Positions 1 through 8,122 of a stretch of 11,078 nt of DNA are shown here, one piece after another. Position numbers and translations under genes: made by a program. The stretch comes from Hamiltosporidium magnivora (lineage: Eukaryota; Microsporidia; Dubosqiidae). Every line of letters starts with the position of its first letter. Within the stretch, counting starts at the first letter, position 1. Location of the stretch: positions 1-11,078 of the forward strand of contig PITI01000545.1 in NCBI GenBank assembly GCA_004325065.1, given 5' to 3'. A model generated the notes under the pieces. The model saw nothing but the letters and a program-made list of their open reading frames with translations. It was not told where the DNA came from and searched no databases.

Positions 1-119
1 CTGTTTGCAGCCTTTATTATTTTTTCTTTTTGTTTTTCGCTGCCTACATATTTTCTTATACCCATTTTCCTAAAATATTCTAAAAAATGCATTATTGTGT
101 AAAACTTCTCAATAGTCAT
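1..119 (-). CDS. Possible 5' end of an unknown ORF running off the left edge
   Basis: Reading the minus strand, an ATG at 119-117 opens a frame that stays free of stops for 39 codons to the edge of the window. An in-frame TAA at 125-123, only one codon upstream, fixes this ATG as the first possible start. The visible peptide is rich in Lys, Glu, Ile and Phe, begins MTIEKFYTIM, and has no signal peptide, membrane segment or motif that I recognise. No convincing ribosome-binding site precedes the ATG. An open run of 39 codons is not rare in DNA this AT-rich, so it may be chance; what lies left of the window would decide. Other minus-strand open stretches lie just upstream (for example 349-492) in different frames, so it could also be the tail of an eroded gene. 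I assign no function. Confidence 0.17.
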   Translation of the reverse strand, partial: MTIEKFYTIMHFLEYFRKMGIRKYVGSEKQKEKIIKAAN

Positions 120-2039
120 TTTTTATACCAGGAAATTATATGAAATTAAATATTCCTAAAAAACTAAGAAATCAGTTTTCATGATTGTTTTAATAGAAAT
201 ATTTGTATATTTTCACTAATATCTTTAAATATTTCAAATACACCAAACTCAAAACCAATTCGTTCAATATTTTTTATAGTATATTAATCATATTGCCAAT
301 TTACTTTCAATAGCCATTTTTTCTATGTAAATTGAGTCGTTTCTTTCAGGGCACATCTCTTTTAATTTTATTGCAACATTTCGTTGAGAATTCTTTATAC
401 ATTAATTCACAAATAGTTTCTTCTGTATCATTTAATATATTGAATACTACATTCATTTCCCTCGAATGATTAATATACTTAAAAGAAATGATCTATAGAA
501 TAACTTTATATAACGAAAGAATGTGTTCAATTTCATGGATTTTAGAAAAAAAATCGTATTTATATATTCAAAAATCAATTTACTACTTCGATAAAATTAA
601 AAACTTTCATTTACTTTTATAAAGATTAAAAAATGTATCTAATTTATCTAAATTTTATAAATTTTATTGAATTTGGCACAATTTAAAGAATAAAGACTTA
701 AAAAACTCTTAATATTAAGATTCGGCGATTTCAAATATGGTTTTACGAACTTTAAATAAAATACGAGGATTTTTTATAACTTTCGAATTTTCTTTTTAAT
801 TTAAAGAAAAAAGAATTGACAGTTATTTACACTCATCTTGGCTATATGTTGCTAATACTAAAAAATTAGATTCTTTTTTTTTTAGAATTTCTCTCATTTA
901 AAAAAAATTAAAAACTAGATCGTTCTTAAAATCAAAATGATCATTTTTTTATCTGATTTCTTCTCTTGGCGTTTTTTACATTGTTACAATTGGATTGTTT
1001 GGCTTGTAGAAACAGACTTAAATTCACGTTAAATAGATAACATAAAAATAAAGTCTATTAGCATCCAAACATAATTTTCATGCTAATATTGCTAATTTTT
1101 TTCTTTTTGCTTATTATAACCTCACCTGATCTGTTTCTTCGTACATTTTTTAGTCTTTTATATCTGCAGCTTTGTTTTCTTGAATTAATTTATAGTAAAA
1201 TCTCAGTAGCTTTTATAATATGAAAAATCTCACTCTTCTGCACACATATGCTTTTGGTTTTGTAGAGCTTAAACTTACAATAGCCTTTCTTTCGCTATTT
1301 TATGTTGATTATATATTTTTATCGCATACATTTTTTCTTTAGTACTTATTCGTTTGAAATATTTTCTTAGTCTGTATAAAAAATTTTTTATGAGCAGCAT
1401 GATGTAATAGTTATTAAATAAATATATATAACTTCTTTATTTCTTTACTGAACTATTTTAATTTTAACAGGTATAGAATTATTTAATTATTCGAAGCCTT
1501 TTTGTTTTGTTAAATCTCTATCAATAATTTGAAGAAATGGCATCGATAAAATGTATTAAATGCTCTTTCATGACATACATTTGTTTTTTTATTCGTAAAA
1601 ATTAAAAATAAATTATGAAAAACTTGATTTTAATCAAATCATATTTTAAAAAAATAAAAATTGTTCATTAATTCTTTTAGTATAATTTATTTGGATTTTT
1701 AAAGGACTTTTGACAACATTTAATGTAATTTTTTTTTAGCTTAATAAACATTCCAAAATATTTATATTCTACTCTGTCTCACCTTTATTGGTACGTAAAA
1801 TGTATAAAAAATCTTAAGAGTCATTTTGTTATCAAAGAAACTATTATTTTTGCCTTACACTGATCAAAATAATTAAGCTTTCCGAAATGCTTGTCACCGC
1901 CATCTCTATAGTTTATGTAATCTAACGATTATGTAAAGGAAAGATATTATTAAAAAAAATCAAAAACTAATTTGATAAAATGTACGAATATATATTGGCA
2001 AACCCAAATCTTATATGATTTAAATACTAAACATGTTTT
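120..2039. other. T-rich stretch without an intact gene; patchy minus-strand open frames
   Basis: No start-to-stop frame of note lies here on either strand. The + strand carries clearly more T than A in most lines I counted (for example 27 T to 13 A in 301-360, and 30 T to 15 A in 1261-1320), although 481-540 is the reverse. The minus strand shows several moderately long open pieces in changing frames: 349-492 (48 codons), 1061-1189 and 1193-1294 (43 and 34 codons in one frame with a single TAA between), and 1824-1928 (35 codons). These could be remnants of a minus-strand gene or chance openings in a purine-rich strand. None matches a family I know. No tRNA, hairpin terminator or repeat array is visible. 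A T10 run lies near 874-883. Confidence 0.5.
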
Positions 2040-2909
2040 CTTTGAAGGTTAATTAATGAAGCAGAACACAACAACAAACTATCTGCTTGGCAATGAGTAT
2101 GTGAGGTTGTAGTGGCGCCTATTGTTTGTATTTAATTGGGATGAAAATTACGATATTTTGATAGAAGCATGATACTTGTCACAGGCGGGAGACGTAAATT
2201 AAATTTTAAAACTTTTTTTACAAATTTAGTTTAAAGATTTTTATTTGGCTAATTGTAAAAATCGACTAGAGTTTTTGCTAATCACTACGCAAAAGTAAGG
2301 AAATCTAACCTTGCTCACTATGTTTAGAAAACCTGGAGTCTGGAAATATTAAAAAAACATACCATTTAAAAATCCAGAAAAATAAAGTAGCAGGATGCAC
2401 TTGTTGTTATGAAATTTAAAAATGCCAATAGATCCGAAGTAATTCGCGCAGATATACATAGTTTAAGAATCCATTTGGTTTGGAACGTCTGATTAGTTTG
2501 AAATACTGCTAATCCTGGATAAACTTATGGCGAGTTATGCTCTGCAATACCCACCAACCACCGGAATTTAAAAAACCAAGCGCAATTGCATCGCCTACTG
2601 CATGGATTCTAGACATTTCTTAATGACCGGCTTTGGTATATAGATATCACAGGAAACTCATATAATTTTGAATGCAATCTCATGTTGAAACTAATAATGC
2701 AATAACATAAAAAAATATTACACTTGCCAATATTGTAAAAAATGTGATGTTCTTAAGTAAATTTATATTTAAAAGCTTTATCAGTATTATTCCAAGGATG
2801 ATATATTAGCAAATTTGCATTTATTGCATTATTAGAAAATGAATTATGATATTTCTTTGTATAATGTTAACTAAAAAATATTTTACTTAAAAATATGAAA
2901 TCTTTAAAA
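2040..2909. other. Noncoding stretch with G+C-richer patches
   Basis: Short patches, such as about 2085-2200 and 2400-2660, carry visibly more G and C than the flanks, including words such as GTGGCGCC and CCACCAACCACCGG. No frame of more than about 40 codons stood out to me on either strand, and I saw no tRNA-like cloverleaf. The remainder (2690-2909) returns to about 80% A+T. I see nothing functional in it. Confidence 0.45.
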
Positions 2910-2919
2910 TAGTGGCAAG
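2910..2919 (+). repeat. 10-bp direct repeat, copy 1 (TAGTGGCAAG)
   Basis: The same 10-mer recurs exactly at 3323-3332, 413 bp downstream. The pair brackets a G+C-richer patch. No terminal inverted repeats lie just inside the copies, so a transposon insertion with target-site duplication is not supported. Words of 10 bp recur by chance in a window of this size. Confidence 0.25.
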
Positions 2920-3187
2920 TAATATATTTGTTTTTATGGCATTAACTCACCTTAGGTTTAATATAAACAACTGCTATACCAACACTCTATCGTTACCCCC
3001 TAAAATACCTACATCTCAAAGCTTTTCATCTAAAAAGTGTAGAGAAGTAGAAACAATGGGATACAGTTACCTAGGGTTCGTTAATATCTATATAGTGTGT
3101 GGTCGTGGTCAAAACCTTGCTTTGGCTTCCCCAGATTTTGTAGCCTTCCTACTTAATCTACACTTCCCGAGCCTCATAAGCTTCTGA
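2912..3187 (+). CDS. Longest open frame in the window (91 codons, GTG start), unknown and doubtful
   Basis: This frame starts with GTG and ends at TGA. ATG codons inside it at 2936 and 3056 would give shorter products. The predicted peptide is rich in Ser, Leu, Phe and Asn, with no recognisable domain and a moderately hydrophobic C-terminal third but no clear membrane helix. No Shine-Dalgarno-like sequence precedes the GTG. A run of about 90 codons is near the maximum expected by chance for six frames of this length and composition, and local A+T is lower here, which lengthens chance frames. It lies in a G+C-richer patch (about 2930-3400) bracketed by two copies of a 10-bp word. I see no homology and consider it more likely spurious than real. 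Confidence 0.12.
   Translation: MASNIFVFMALTHLRFNINNCYTNTLSLPPKIPTSQSFSSKKCREVETMGYSYLGFVNIYIVCGRGQNLALASPDFVAFLLNLHFPSLISF
2994..3006 (+). repeat. 13-bp inverted repeat, left copy (TACCCCCTAAAAT)
   Basis: This word contains the only C5 run I saw in the window. Its exact reverse complement lies at 10138-10150, around the only G5 run. Similarity stops at the edges of the 13-mer. It could be a protein-binding site or part of a dispersed repeat, but two copies are too few to say. Confidence 0.35.
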
Positions 3188-3322
3188 CTAAGATATATCT
3201 CGCGACTTAAATTAGATTCAACTAGACTGTCTAAGGTCATATCCAGATATAACCTGCTACTTAGCTTTCATGGTTTTAAAGGGATTTATATTATATTTCA
3301 CATGCGCTAAGTCTTCCTTTAT

Positions 3323-3332
3323 TAGTGGCAAG
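3323..3332 (+). repeat. 10-bp direct repeat, copy 2 (TAGTGGCAAG)
   Basis: Exact match to 2910-2919. The flanking sequences of the two copies do not align beyond the 10-mer. Confidence 0.25.
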
Positions 3333-3338
3333 CCTAGG

Positions 3339-3358
3339 TTCTATGCTATGACATAGAA
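3339..3358. other. Small hairpin, 7-bp stem
   Basis: TTCTATG at 3339-3345 pairs with CATAGAA at 3352-3358 around a six-base loop. No T-run follows on either strand that would make it a rho-independent terminator. An AT-rich stem of this size is expected by chance. Confidence 0.2.
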
Positions 3359-4265
3359 ATTACCTGCAAACTAGCAGAAGTCTTCAACCCAGTACATAAA
3401 CTACAAAATAAATTTGTAAAAGAAGTTTCGTCATTTCATAGACTTTTTCCTCCTCATACAAACTTTCATGGAACAACTATATTTGCAATGTTTTTTTTAT
3501 TCTACCAAAATCTAAACAATGAGCTTCATATATCAATCTCGCATACTCATTGCCAAAAAGATAGTTTTTTATGCGGTTATCTTCTTTTGACTAAAGAATA
3601 GTAAATAAATATTCATTAATTGCAATTATATTTCTTGCTTATTTAAGGAGAAGAAAAAAAATATATTAGTGCTTTGCAAGATAGAGAAAGATGATAAAAT
3701 AACTCAATATTTGAAAATTTAAAAAATTAAAATATTAAAAAAATATTATAAAATTAGCACTTAACTTATGATAACCTATAAAAATTATATTCAAATAAAG
3801 TTCGATAGACATTTATAAATTCTACCTTTTCAATGAATTATTCTAATGATATCGAATCCAAAAGCAAATTATTGCTTTTCTATTTACTTTTTTTAGAAAT
3901 AAAACCAAAAAATAAATTTAATAGATTTTTTTATGAAACTAAACTCAAAACATCAATAAAAAAAGAAAAAGATTTATAAATTTTTTTCACTTTCTAATTT
4001 TTAATATCATAAGCTAAACCGTTTCTCTGATATAACCTGTATAAATATATTTAGCAAAAAAGAATTTGCTAATATAATGAAAATACAAAATCCCAGAGCA
4101 AGATATGCAATACATTTACTTCCTTGCATTATTTATAAAATATAAAAAGAACTACGAAATAGTAAAGCGAAAAAATTGGCGTAAAAATATAACTATTAGA
4201 AGAGGTTGCCAATAAAAACATAAAAAATGTATTTTGAAAAAACAAAAACAAAATATATATAAATT
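3359..4265. other. Very AT-rich stretch, no gene seen
   Basis: From about 3600 to 4265 the G+C content falls to its lowest in the window; the line at 3721-3780 has only 7 G or C in 60. The sequence is dominated by A- and T-runs and short TA alternations, with no tandem repeat array. Frames on both strands are broken by stops every few codons, apart from a 33-codon ATG frame on the minus strand near 4020-4122 that is unremarkable for this composition. I see no RNA gene and no repeat family. Confidence 0.5.
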
Positions 4266-4675
4266 TTAGCTTAAAACTAAATAATTTTTTTGGTTTCCAG
4301 ATATAGATTCTCGATTCGAATTATGAAGATTATTTTCTATATCTAAGTTTTGGTTAAAAGATTTTTGGCTCAACGTTTCTTGGTTAGCAGAAGGATTAAC
4401 ATATATATCATTGTTTTTAACAATCTCGTGGGTGTGAGCAGAGCCATTTGAGCTTGTGCTTGGAACTGGGAATATTTCTGTTTCTATTCTATAGCTTCTA
4501 TTCGGAACCCATTTTCAAAAATTATATTTTTATCCATAAAACCAATTTTTTGTCTAAATATATACTTCTCTGTCAAAAAATCAATGTTTAATTTACATAA
4601 TAAGGTTAAATATTTTTTCAGTAACAATGTCATTTTAAATTTCTTCCATTGCTCGTTTTTGATCAAAATGTGTGA
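4266..4675 (-). pseudogene. Possible frame-broken small ORF, unknown protein
   Basis: Two minus-strand open frames abut here. The upstream one lies between a TAA near 4675 and a TAG at 4486-4484; its first ATG is nine codons after a possible TTG start at 4666. The downstream one is open for 82 codons from 4514 to 4269, between a TGA at 4517-4515 and a TAA at 4268-4266, and has no ATG near its beginning, so it is not a free-standing gene. They overlap by about 30 bp. An 8-bp word (TTCTATTC on the + strand) occurs at 4482-4489 and again 14 bp on at 4496-4503, exactly in the overlap; a 14-bp difference would shift one frame into the other. The downstream part is hydrophilic and rich in Asn, Ser, Gln and Glu, like a low-complexity protein tail, and is less AT-rich than its flanks. 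I recognise no domain. Two chance frames meeting is a real alternative, as is an exon with a splice site that I cannot identify. Confidence 0.22.
4482..4503. repeat. 8-bp direct repeat at the frame junction
   Basis: TTCTATTC occurs at 4482-4489 and 4496-4503, a 14-bp period, inside the overlap of the two minus-strand frames described for 4266-4675. The offset is not a multiple of three, so gain or loss of one period would change the frame. Only 8 of the 14 bases are repeated, so this is not a clean tandem duplication. Confidence 0.3.
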
Positions 4676-5212
4676 TTAAACATCGCATAATCGTTTAAAA
4701 ATGATTTTCAACGGTTTCTAATATGATTAATTATTTTAAAAAATATAAAAATTGGTCTATAAACTATTTCCGAACAGAATATCCTCTTAATCTAGTAGAT
4801 CTACCTTTGTATCTAATCTATTTCTATCTAAATATCAAATAAATACTATAATCTAAGTGAATTTTTTTGTTTAATATCTCGCGAATAGAAAAAAGCCTAT
4901 GTATCTCACTACAGCCAAAAAAATTATTTAAGAATATTTAAACAATAAAAATGCGTGTAAATGTAAGAATACGAAATAAATTGGATTTAAAAAAACTTCA
5001 TTACGCCTTTAAACAGGTTTTTGGACGCCCTAAAGATTTTTTATTTCAACTATCTAAATTTTGTAATTGATATTTAACTCGAATTTTGTGAAAAAGGTCA
5101 TAAAAGGTACCTAGCTCCTTATATCTACACCGTTATTTTTATTATAGCAACCATAACTTTTTCTTTGTTCCATATAAAATGCCTGGCTGATTATACAGCG
5201 ATTTAATTTTGT
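4676..5212. other. AT-rich stretch, no gene seen
   Basis: No frame of interest, RNA fold or repeat was found. Composition rises towards higher G+C after about 5090. One ATG at 5180 is followed by a stop after three codons. Confidence 0.45.
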
Positions 5213-5656
5213 TTGATGCATTATTTTCGTTTGGCATGGCCTAGTCTTTCGAATTTATGTTTAATTTGCACTCCCGAGCTAATCTCGAAGCGCTATATGT
5301 ATTTTTTTAGCATTGCAATCTTGAAAAGGTTACAAAAGCCTACTGTATTAAGGTTACGTTTGAATATTTTTGAGTTTAGGTATCATGATTCGGTTACCAA
5401 CATTTCGGGTACAGAATTGGCTTGATGTCTTCTCACCCTGTTATAAGAAGCGATAAAATGGTTTGATCTCCCAGGTTGTGGGTTTTACATAGGGCTAACA
5501 ATCTATTTTTTAAACTCACAATGTTACGAAACCCAAAAAATAAACGAACTTACCGGAAAGAGAACTGTGAGCGGCATTACTAAGTGATACCAAGACTCTT
5601 ACGGGGATTTAGTGTCGAGAATGAATACTTTATGGTTTTGGATCGACTGTTATTAA
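5213..5656 (+). pseudogene. Long + frame with three internal stops, possible eroded gene
   Basis: The frame that starts at the TTG-ATG pair at 5213 runs 70 codons to a TGA at 5423. It then continues in the same phase through a TAA at 5444 and a TGA at 5585 to a TAA at 5654: three stops in 147 codons, where I estimate nine or ten for random DNA of this local composition (about 37% G+C). Uninterrupted parts of the translation include several Cys, Trp and Gly residues, with no motif that I can assign. If TGA were read as Trp, as in Mollicutes and many mitochondria, only one stop would remain, but the rest of the window gives no support for such a code. The opposite strand of the same DNA is also fairly open, which weakens the case. 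The segment is less AT-rich than its flanks, as expected of an ageing gene or mobile-element fragment. Chance remains plausible. Confidence 0.16.
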
Positions 5657-6306
5657 AACCAGATAAATAGAAGAAAAAAATAGATATTGGTGTCTTTTTA
5701 CATATCTATTTCCTATTATATGTAAAAATCACATTATTTAGATATTCGATATATCAGTTTTAAGCTACAGTATACTTCTGTATATTTTTCTTTGAATGGT
5801 ATGGTTTGCAGGTTCGACCTGATGTTTAGCTTTAACCTGTAAATTACCGCCCATAAATTATTTACTAGTTGGGTGCAAAACGTCCCAGAAAATTCCATTA
5901 CATGCATTCAGTCATAGGCAAATCGGTTCATGTTCAAAATGACAAGGCGATAAACGGCTAATTATAGTGAATATTTCATGGACTGCAAAATCGTTTTAGT
6001 TATTTCAAAGATGCATATATAGATTGTGTGTACGCTAATTACATAAAATACTTACAATCTTGTTGTTTTGATCGGTAAAAATCTAATTATTTATACATAC
6101 TAATCATACTTTAGTGATGTTTTAAAGTGGAATAACTTATTAAATTTTCTTAAAAACATATTTATGACTTATGCTGTAGCATATCACTTTATGCCTGTCA
6201 AATGAAAGCTATAGTATTCTGGCCTAATTCAGGTCATTACTTTATTTTTTGAAAAATATCAACATCTTGAAAAGTTTAAATATAAAGCCAACTTTAAGTC
6301 GGGTAC

Positions 6307-6352
6307 AACAAGAAAGATATTCTCGTATAAATTAAACTGTAACAAGAAAGAT
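6307..6352 (+). repeat. 12-bp direct repeat pair (AACAAGAAAGAT)
   Basis: Exact copies lie at 6307-6318 and 6341-6352, a 34-bp period, and the few bases after each copy are also similar (ATTCTC and CATCTC). There is no third copy on either side, so this is not an array. An old 34-bp duplication or chance are both possible. Confidence 0.4.
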
Positions 6353-6459
6353 CATCTCTGAAGATAAGCAAGTATTTTTTTATTTTGCTAGAGCAAGGTA
6401 TTTTATCCTTTTTGGGTGCGATTGGATATGGATATCAAGGGTTTGAAAAATTGTAACAA

Positions 6460-6477
6460 AAATTCTTTTTAGAATTT
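6460..6477. other. Small AT-rich hairpin
   Basis: AAATTCT at 6460-6466 pairs with AGAATTT at 6471-6477 around TTTT. The stem has one G-C pair, there is no downstream T-run, and it is probably chance. Confidence 0.15.
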
Positions 6478-7387
6478 ACGATCCTTAGCATTAAATGTTA
6501 CCATAAATTTATTTATACAACTGAAGATGAAAATTTATAAAAAAAATAGTTCGTAAAAAATAAGTAAATTTTTACACCTATATTTTACTTACAGCTGGTG
6601 GGTGATGTGTTAAAAGCTTTTTTACTTGCTTAAAAAATATTATCACTATATGATCAAAGACCGAAAAAAGATTTTATAGCGAATGTGTAATTTTATTCCG
6701 TATTATTTCTATGTGATAATATTTTTGATTGTGTAATAAAAAGAATGATAAGTAGAGATGGATAAAGAAATTAACCAAAATACATAAGACACAATGGTAT
6801 GATCTTAAAAGAATATTTCAAAATAGTTTTTCAATCAAAATGAAAAAGTAATACAAAAAACCAATAAACACGCGTATACGTAATGGCGTCGATATTTATA
6901 TAATGACTTACTTTGTTTTTTTGGCGGACAAAATAAGCTAGCATTTAAAGTAAATATTAAAAATTATACCTAAAATATTCTTTATATTTTATTTAAATTG
7001 GAGAACAATAGATAAAATTGTTTCACTACTATTTATCTTAAAATATAATTCATTAGGCCGTAAACAGTTGTTTGCAAAAAAATTATTGATTAAAGTAGAA
7101 ATACGAGTGAGACAAATAAGAGAAAAATTTGCAAATTTCAATATGAAGTATTGCTCATTATGAACCGCTACTTATTTCTGATGCATTCAGAAATTCGTAA
7201 ACCTGGCGAAATTTGTTTTAGCATACAAATATTAGTTTAATACCCTAGCATAGTTTCATAGACGACTTTTCTTTTATTGACGATTTTATATGCGAATTAT
7301 CTTTTAAAATACCAACCTATGTTTTATTATTTTGCAAAAGTAACAGTAAAACTTAATTAATCAATATTTGAATGCTTAAAGTTAGAT

Positions 7388-7483
7388 ATGCCGGAAGGGC
7401 ACGAATTTATTTTGAAGTATATAAAGATTACACAAACGGTCAGTTTGTCTTACAATGATTTAAATCATCGCAGTGGAAATTGA
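7388..7483 (+). CDS. Tiny ORF of 31 codons, unknown and doubtful
   Basis: ATG at 7388 to TGA at 7481, with the frame open nine codons further upstream. The codons have more G and C than the flanks (the segment GCCGGAAGGGCACG stands out), and the peptide begins MPEGHEF. That start recalls the MPEG N-terminus of Fpg/Nei DNA glycosylases, but nothing after it fits that family and the length is about a tenth of what is needed. There is no ribosome-binding-like sequence upstream. I list it because the composition differs locally; most probably it is not a gene. Confidence 0.08.
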   Translation: MPEGHEFILKYIKITQTVSLSYNDLNHRSGN

Positions 7484-7824
7484 TCATATATAATTTATTT
7501 ACATAATTAAATAAGTAAATGGTTTGAGAATGCTATAGAAAACAATGAAGGCTGATAATAATTATTCTTTTAAGCTTGACGTTTCTTTTCATGAATATTA
7601 TTTGCCTAACTAACCCTAAATAAGTCTTAGAAAAAGTATTCTATTTAAAAGAACACATGAAAAATAAAATATGAAATTTAGACGAAGATTGCAGGTTTCA
7701 CAATAAGTTCTTATATAGAAGTGTTAGATTCCATGAAAACAAAAACCAAGTAATTTAATTATCTCTAAAAATTACTTTATTCCGTATGACACATTTATTA
7801 TAATAATTATTTAGATATTTTATC
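7484..7824. other. AT-rich stretch, no gene seen
   Basis: This stretch has background composition with no frame, fold or repeat of note. The last 60 bases before 7825 are nearly pure A/T, as is common both upstream of genes in AT-rich genomes and in random AT-rich DNA, so they do not discriminate. Confidence 0.45.
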
Positions 7825-8122
7825 ATGGAATGCATTGTAAAAGAAGCTTGGATATTATCGGATATAAACATATTGAATAAGATCGAAAAATTTTGTAATA
7901 AGAAATTCCCTAAAAAGGCACATAACTATAGGAATGATGTTTTCCGTTACCAAATTCGAGGAAATGGTACAACTTTACCTAAGATTAAATACATTAAATT
8001 TATTTTTTCATGGCTCTAATTTAAGAGAATGTTTGGTTAAGATCATGACCCAAGAACCTACGATTGTTGTGAAAATAAATTCTGAACGGCGAATTTCAGA
8101 ACAAACTTTCTTTATCATTTAG
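7825..8122 (+). pseudogene. Possible frameshifted small gene, unknown protein
   Basis: Two + frames overlap in tandem. The first runs from ATG at 7825 to TAA at 8017 (64 codons). The second, shifted by one base relative to it, is open from at least the ATG at 7934 to TAG at 8120 (62 codons). They share 7934-8019, which contains a T6 run at about 8003-8008, a typical place for a one-base indel. The N-terminal part is Lys-, Asn- and Ile-rich; the C-terminal part has a more balanced composition (Glu, Thr, Val, Arg) and begins its distinctive portion with MTQEPTIVVKI. A product bridging the two would be about 95-100 residues. No signal peptide, membrane segment or known motif is visible, and no clear ribosome-binding site precedes 7825. 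Both frames are within the length expected by chance, so the case rests on their adjacency and phase only. Confidence 0.22.

Larger units (their letters stand above)
5657..7387. other. Stretch without a recognisable gene
   Basis: A G+C-richer patch continues to about 6000 and includes TGCAGGTTCGACCTGA near 5806-5821. That resembles a tRNA T-arm at first sight, but it has the wrong loop phase and no acceptor stem. Beyond 6000 the sequence returns to background. A stop-bounded + frame of 38 codons in 6341-6460 and others of similar size are unremarkable. A 12-bp direct repeat and a small hairpin within this stretch are listed separately. I see no RNA gene or mobile element. Confidence 0.45.

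Noticed and set aside
641..670. Tandem-like AAATTTTAT units.
   Set aside because: Two imperfect units in low-complexity AT sequence; no array.
2169..2234. Short + frame whose start reads MILVTGG, like NAD-dependent epimerases or the adenosylcobinamide kinase CobU.
   Set aside because: The match stops after seven residues, the glycine-rich loop that must follow is absent, and the frame ends after 21 codons.
3990..4514. Ciliate-type code (TAA and TAG read as Gln), which would lengthen the minus-strand frame at 4269-4514 to about 175 codons.
   Set aside because: At this composition TGA is rare anyway, so a long TGA-free run is expected; the extended part reads as AT-rich low-complexity, and other phases show TGA at the frequency expected by chance.
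3124..5280. Apparent similarity between about 3124-3175 and 5230-5279 (TTTGGC near one end and CCCGAGC near the other at almost the same spacing).
   Set aside because: The roughly 40 bases between the end words and the flanks align poorly, so two short shared words at similar spacing are not enough to call a repeat or paralogous fragments.
5213..5656. TGA read as Trp (Mollicute or mitochondrial code) to explain the interrupted frame.
   Set aside because: A TAA remains in the frame and no other part of the window becomes convincingly open under that code.
5806..5821. TGCAGGTTCGACCTGA resembling the T-arm of a tRNA.
   Set aside because: The symmetry places TTCGA out of the phase needed for a seven-base T-loop with a five-pair stem, and no acceptor, D or anticodon arm fits around it.
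7388..7483. Start of a DNA glycosylase of the Fpg/Nei family.
   Set aside because: Only the first four residues fit, and the frame ends after 31 codons with none of the family's later motifs.
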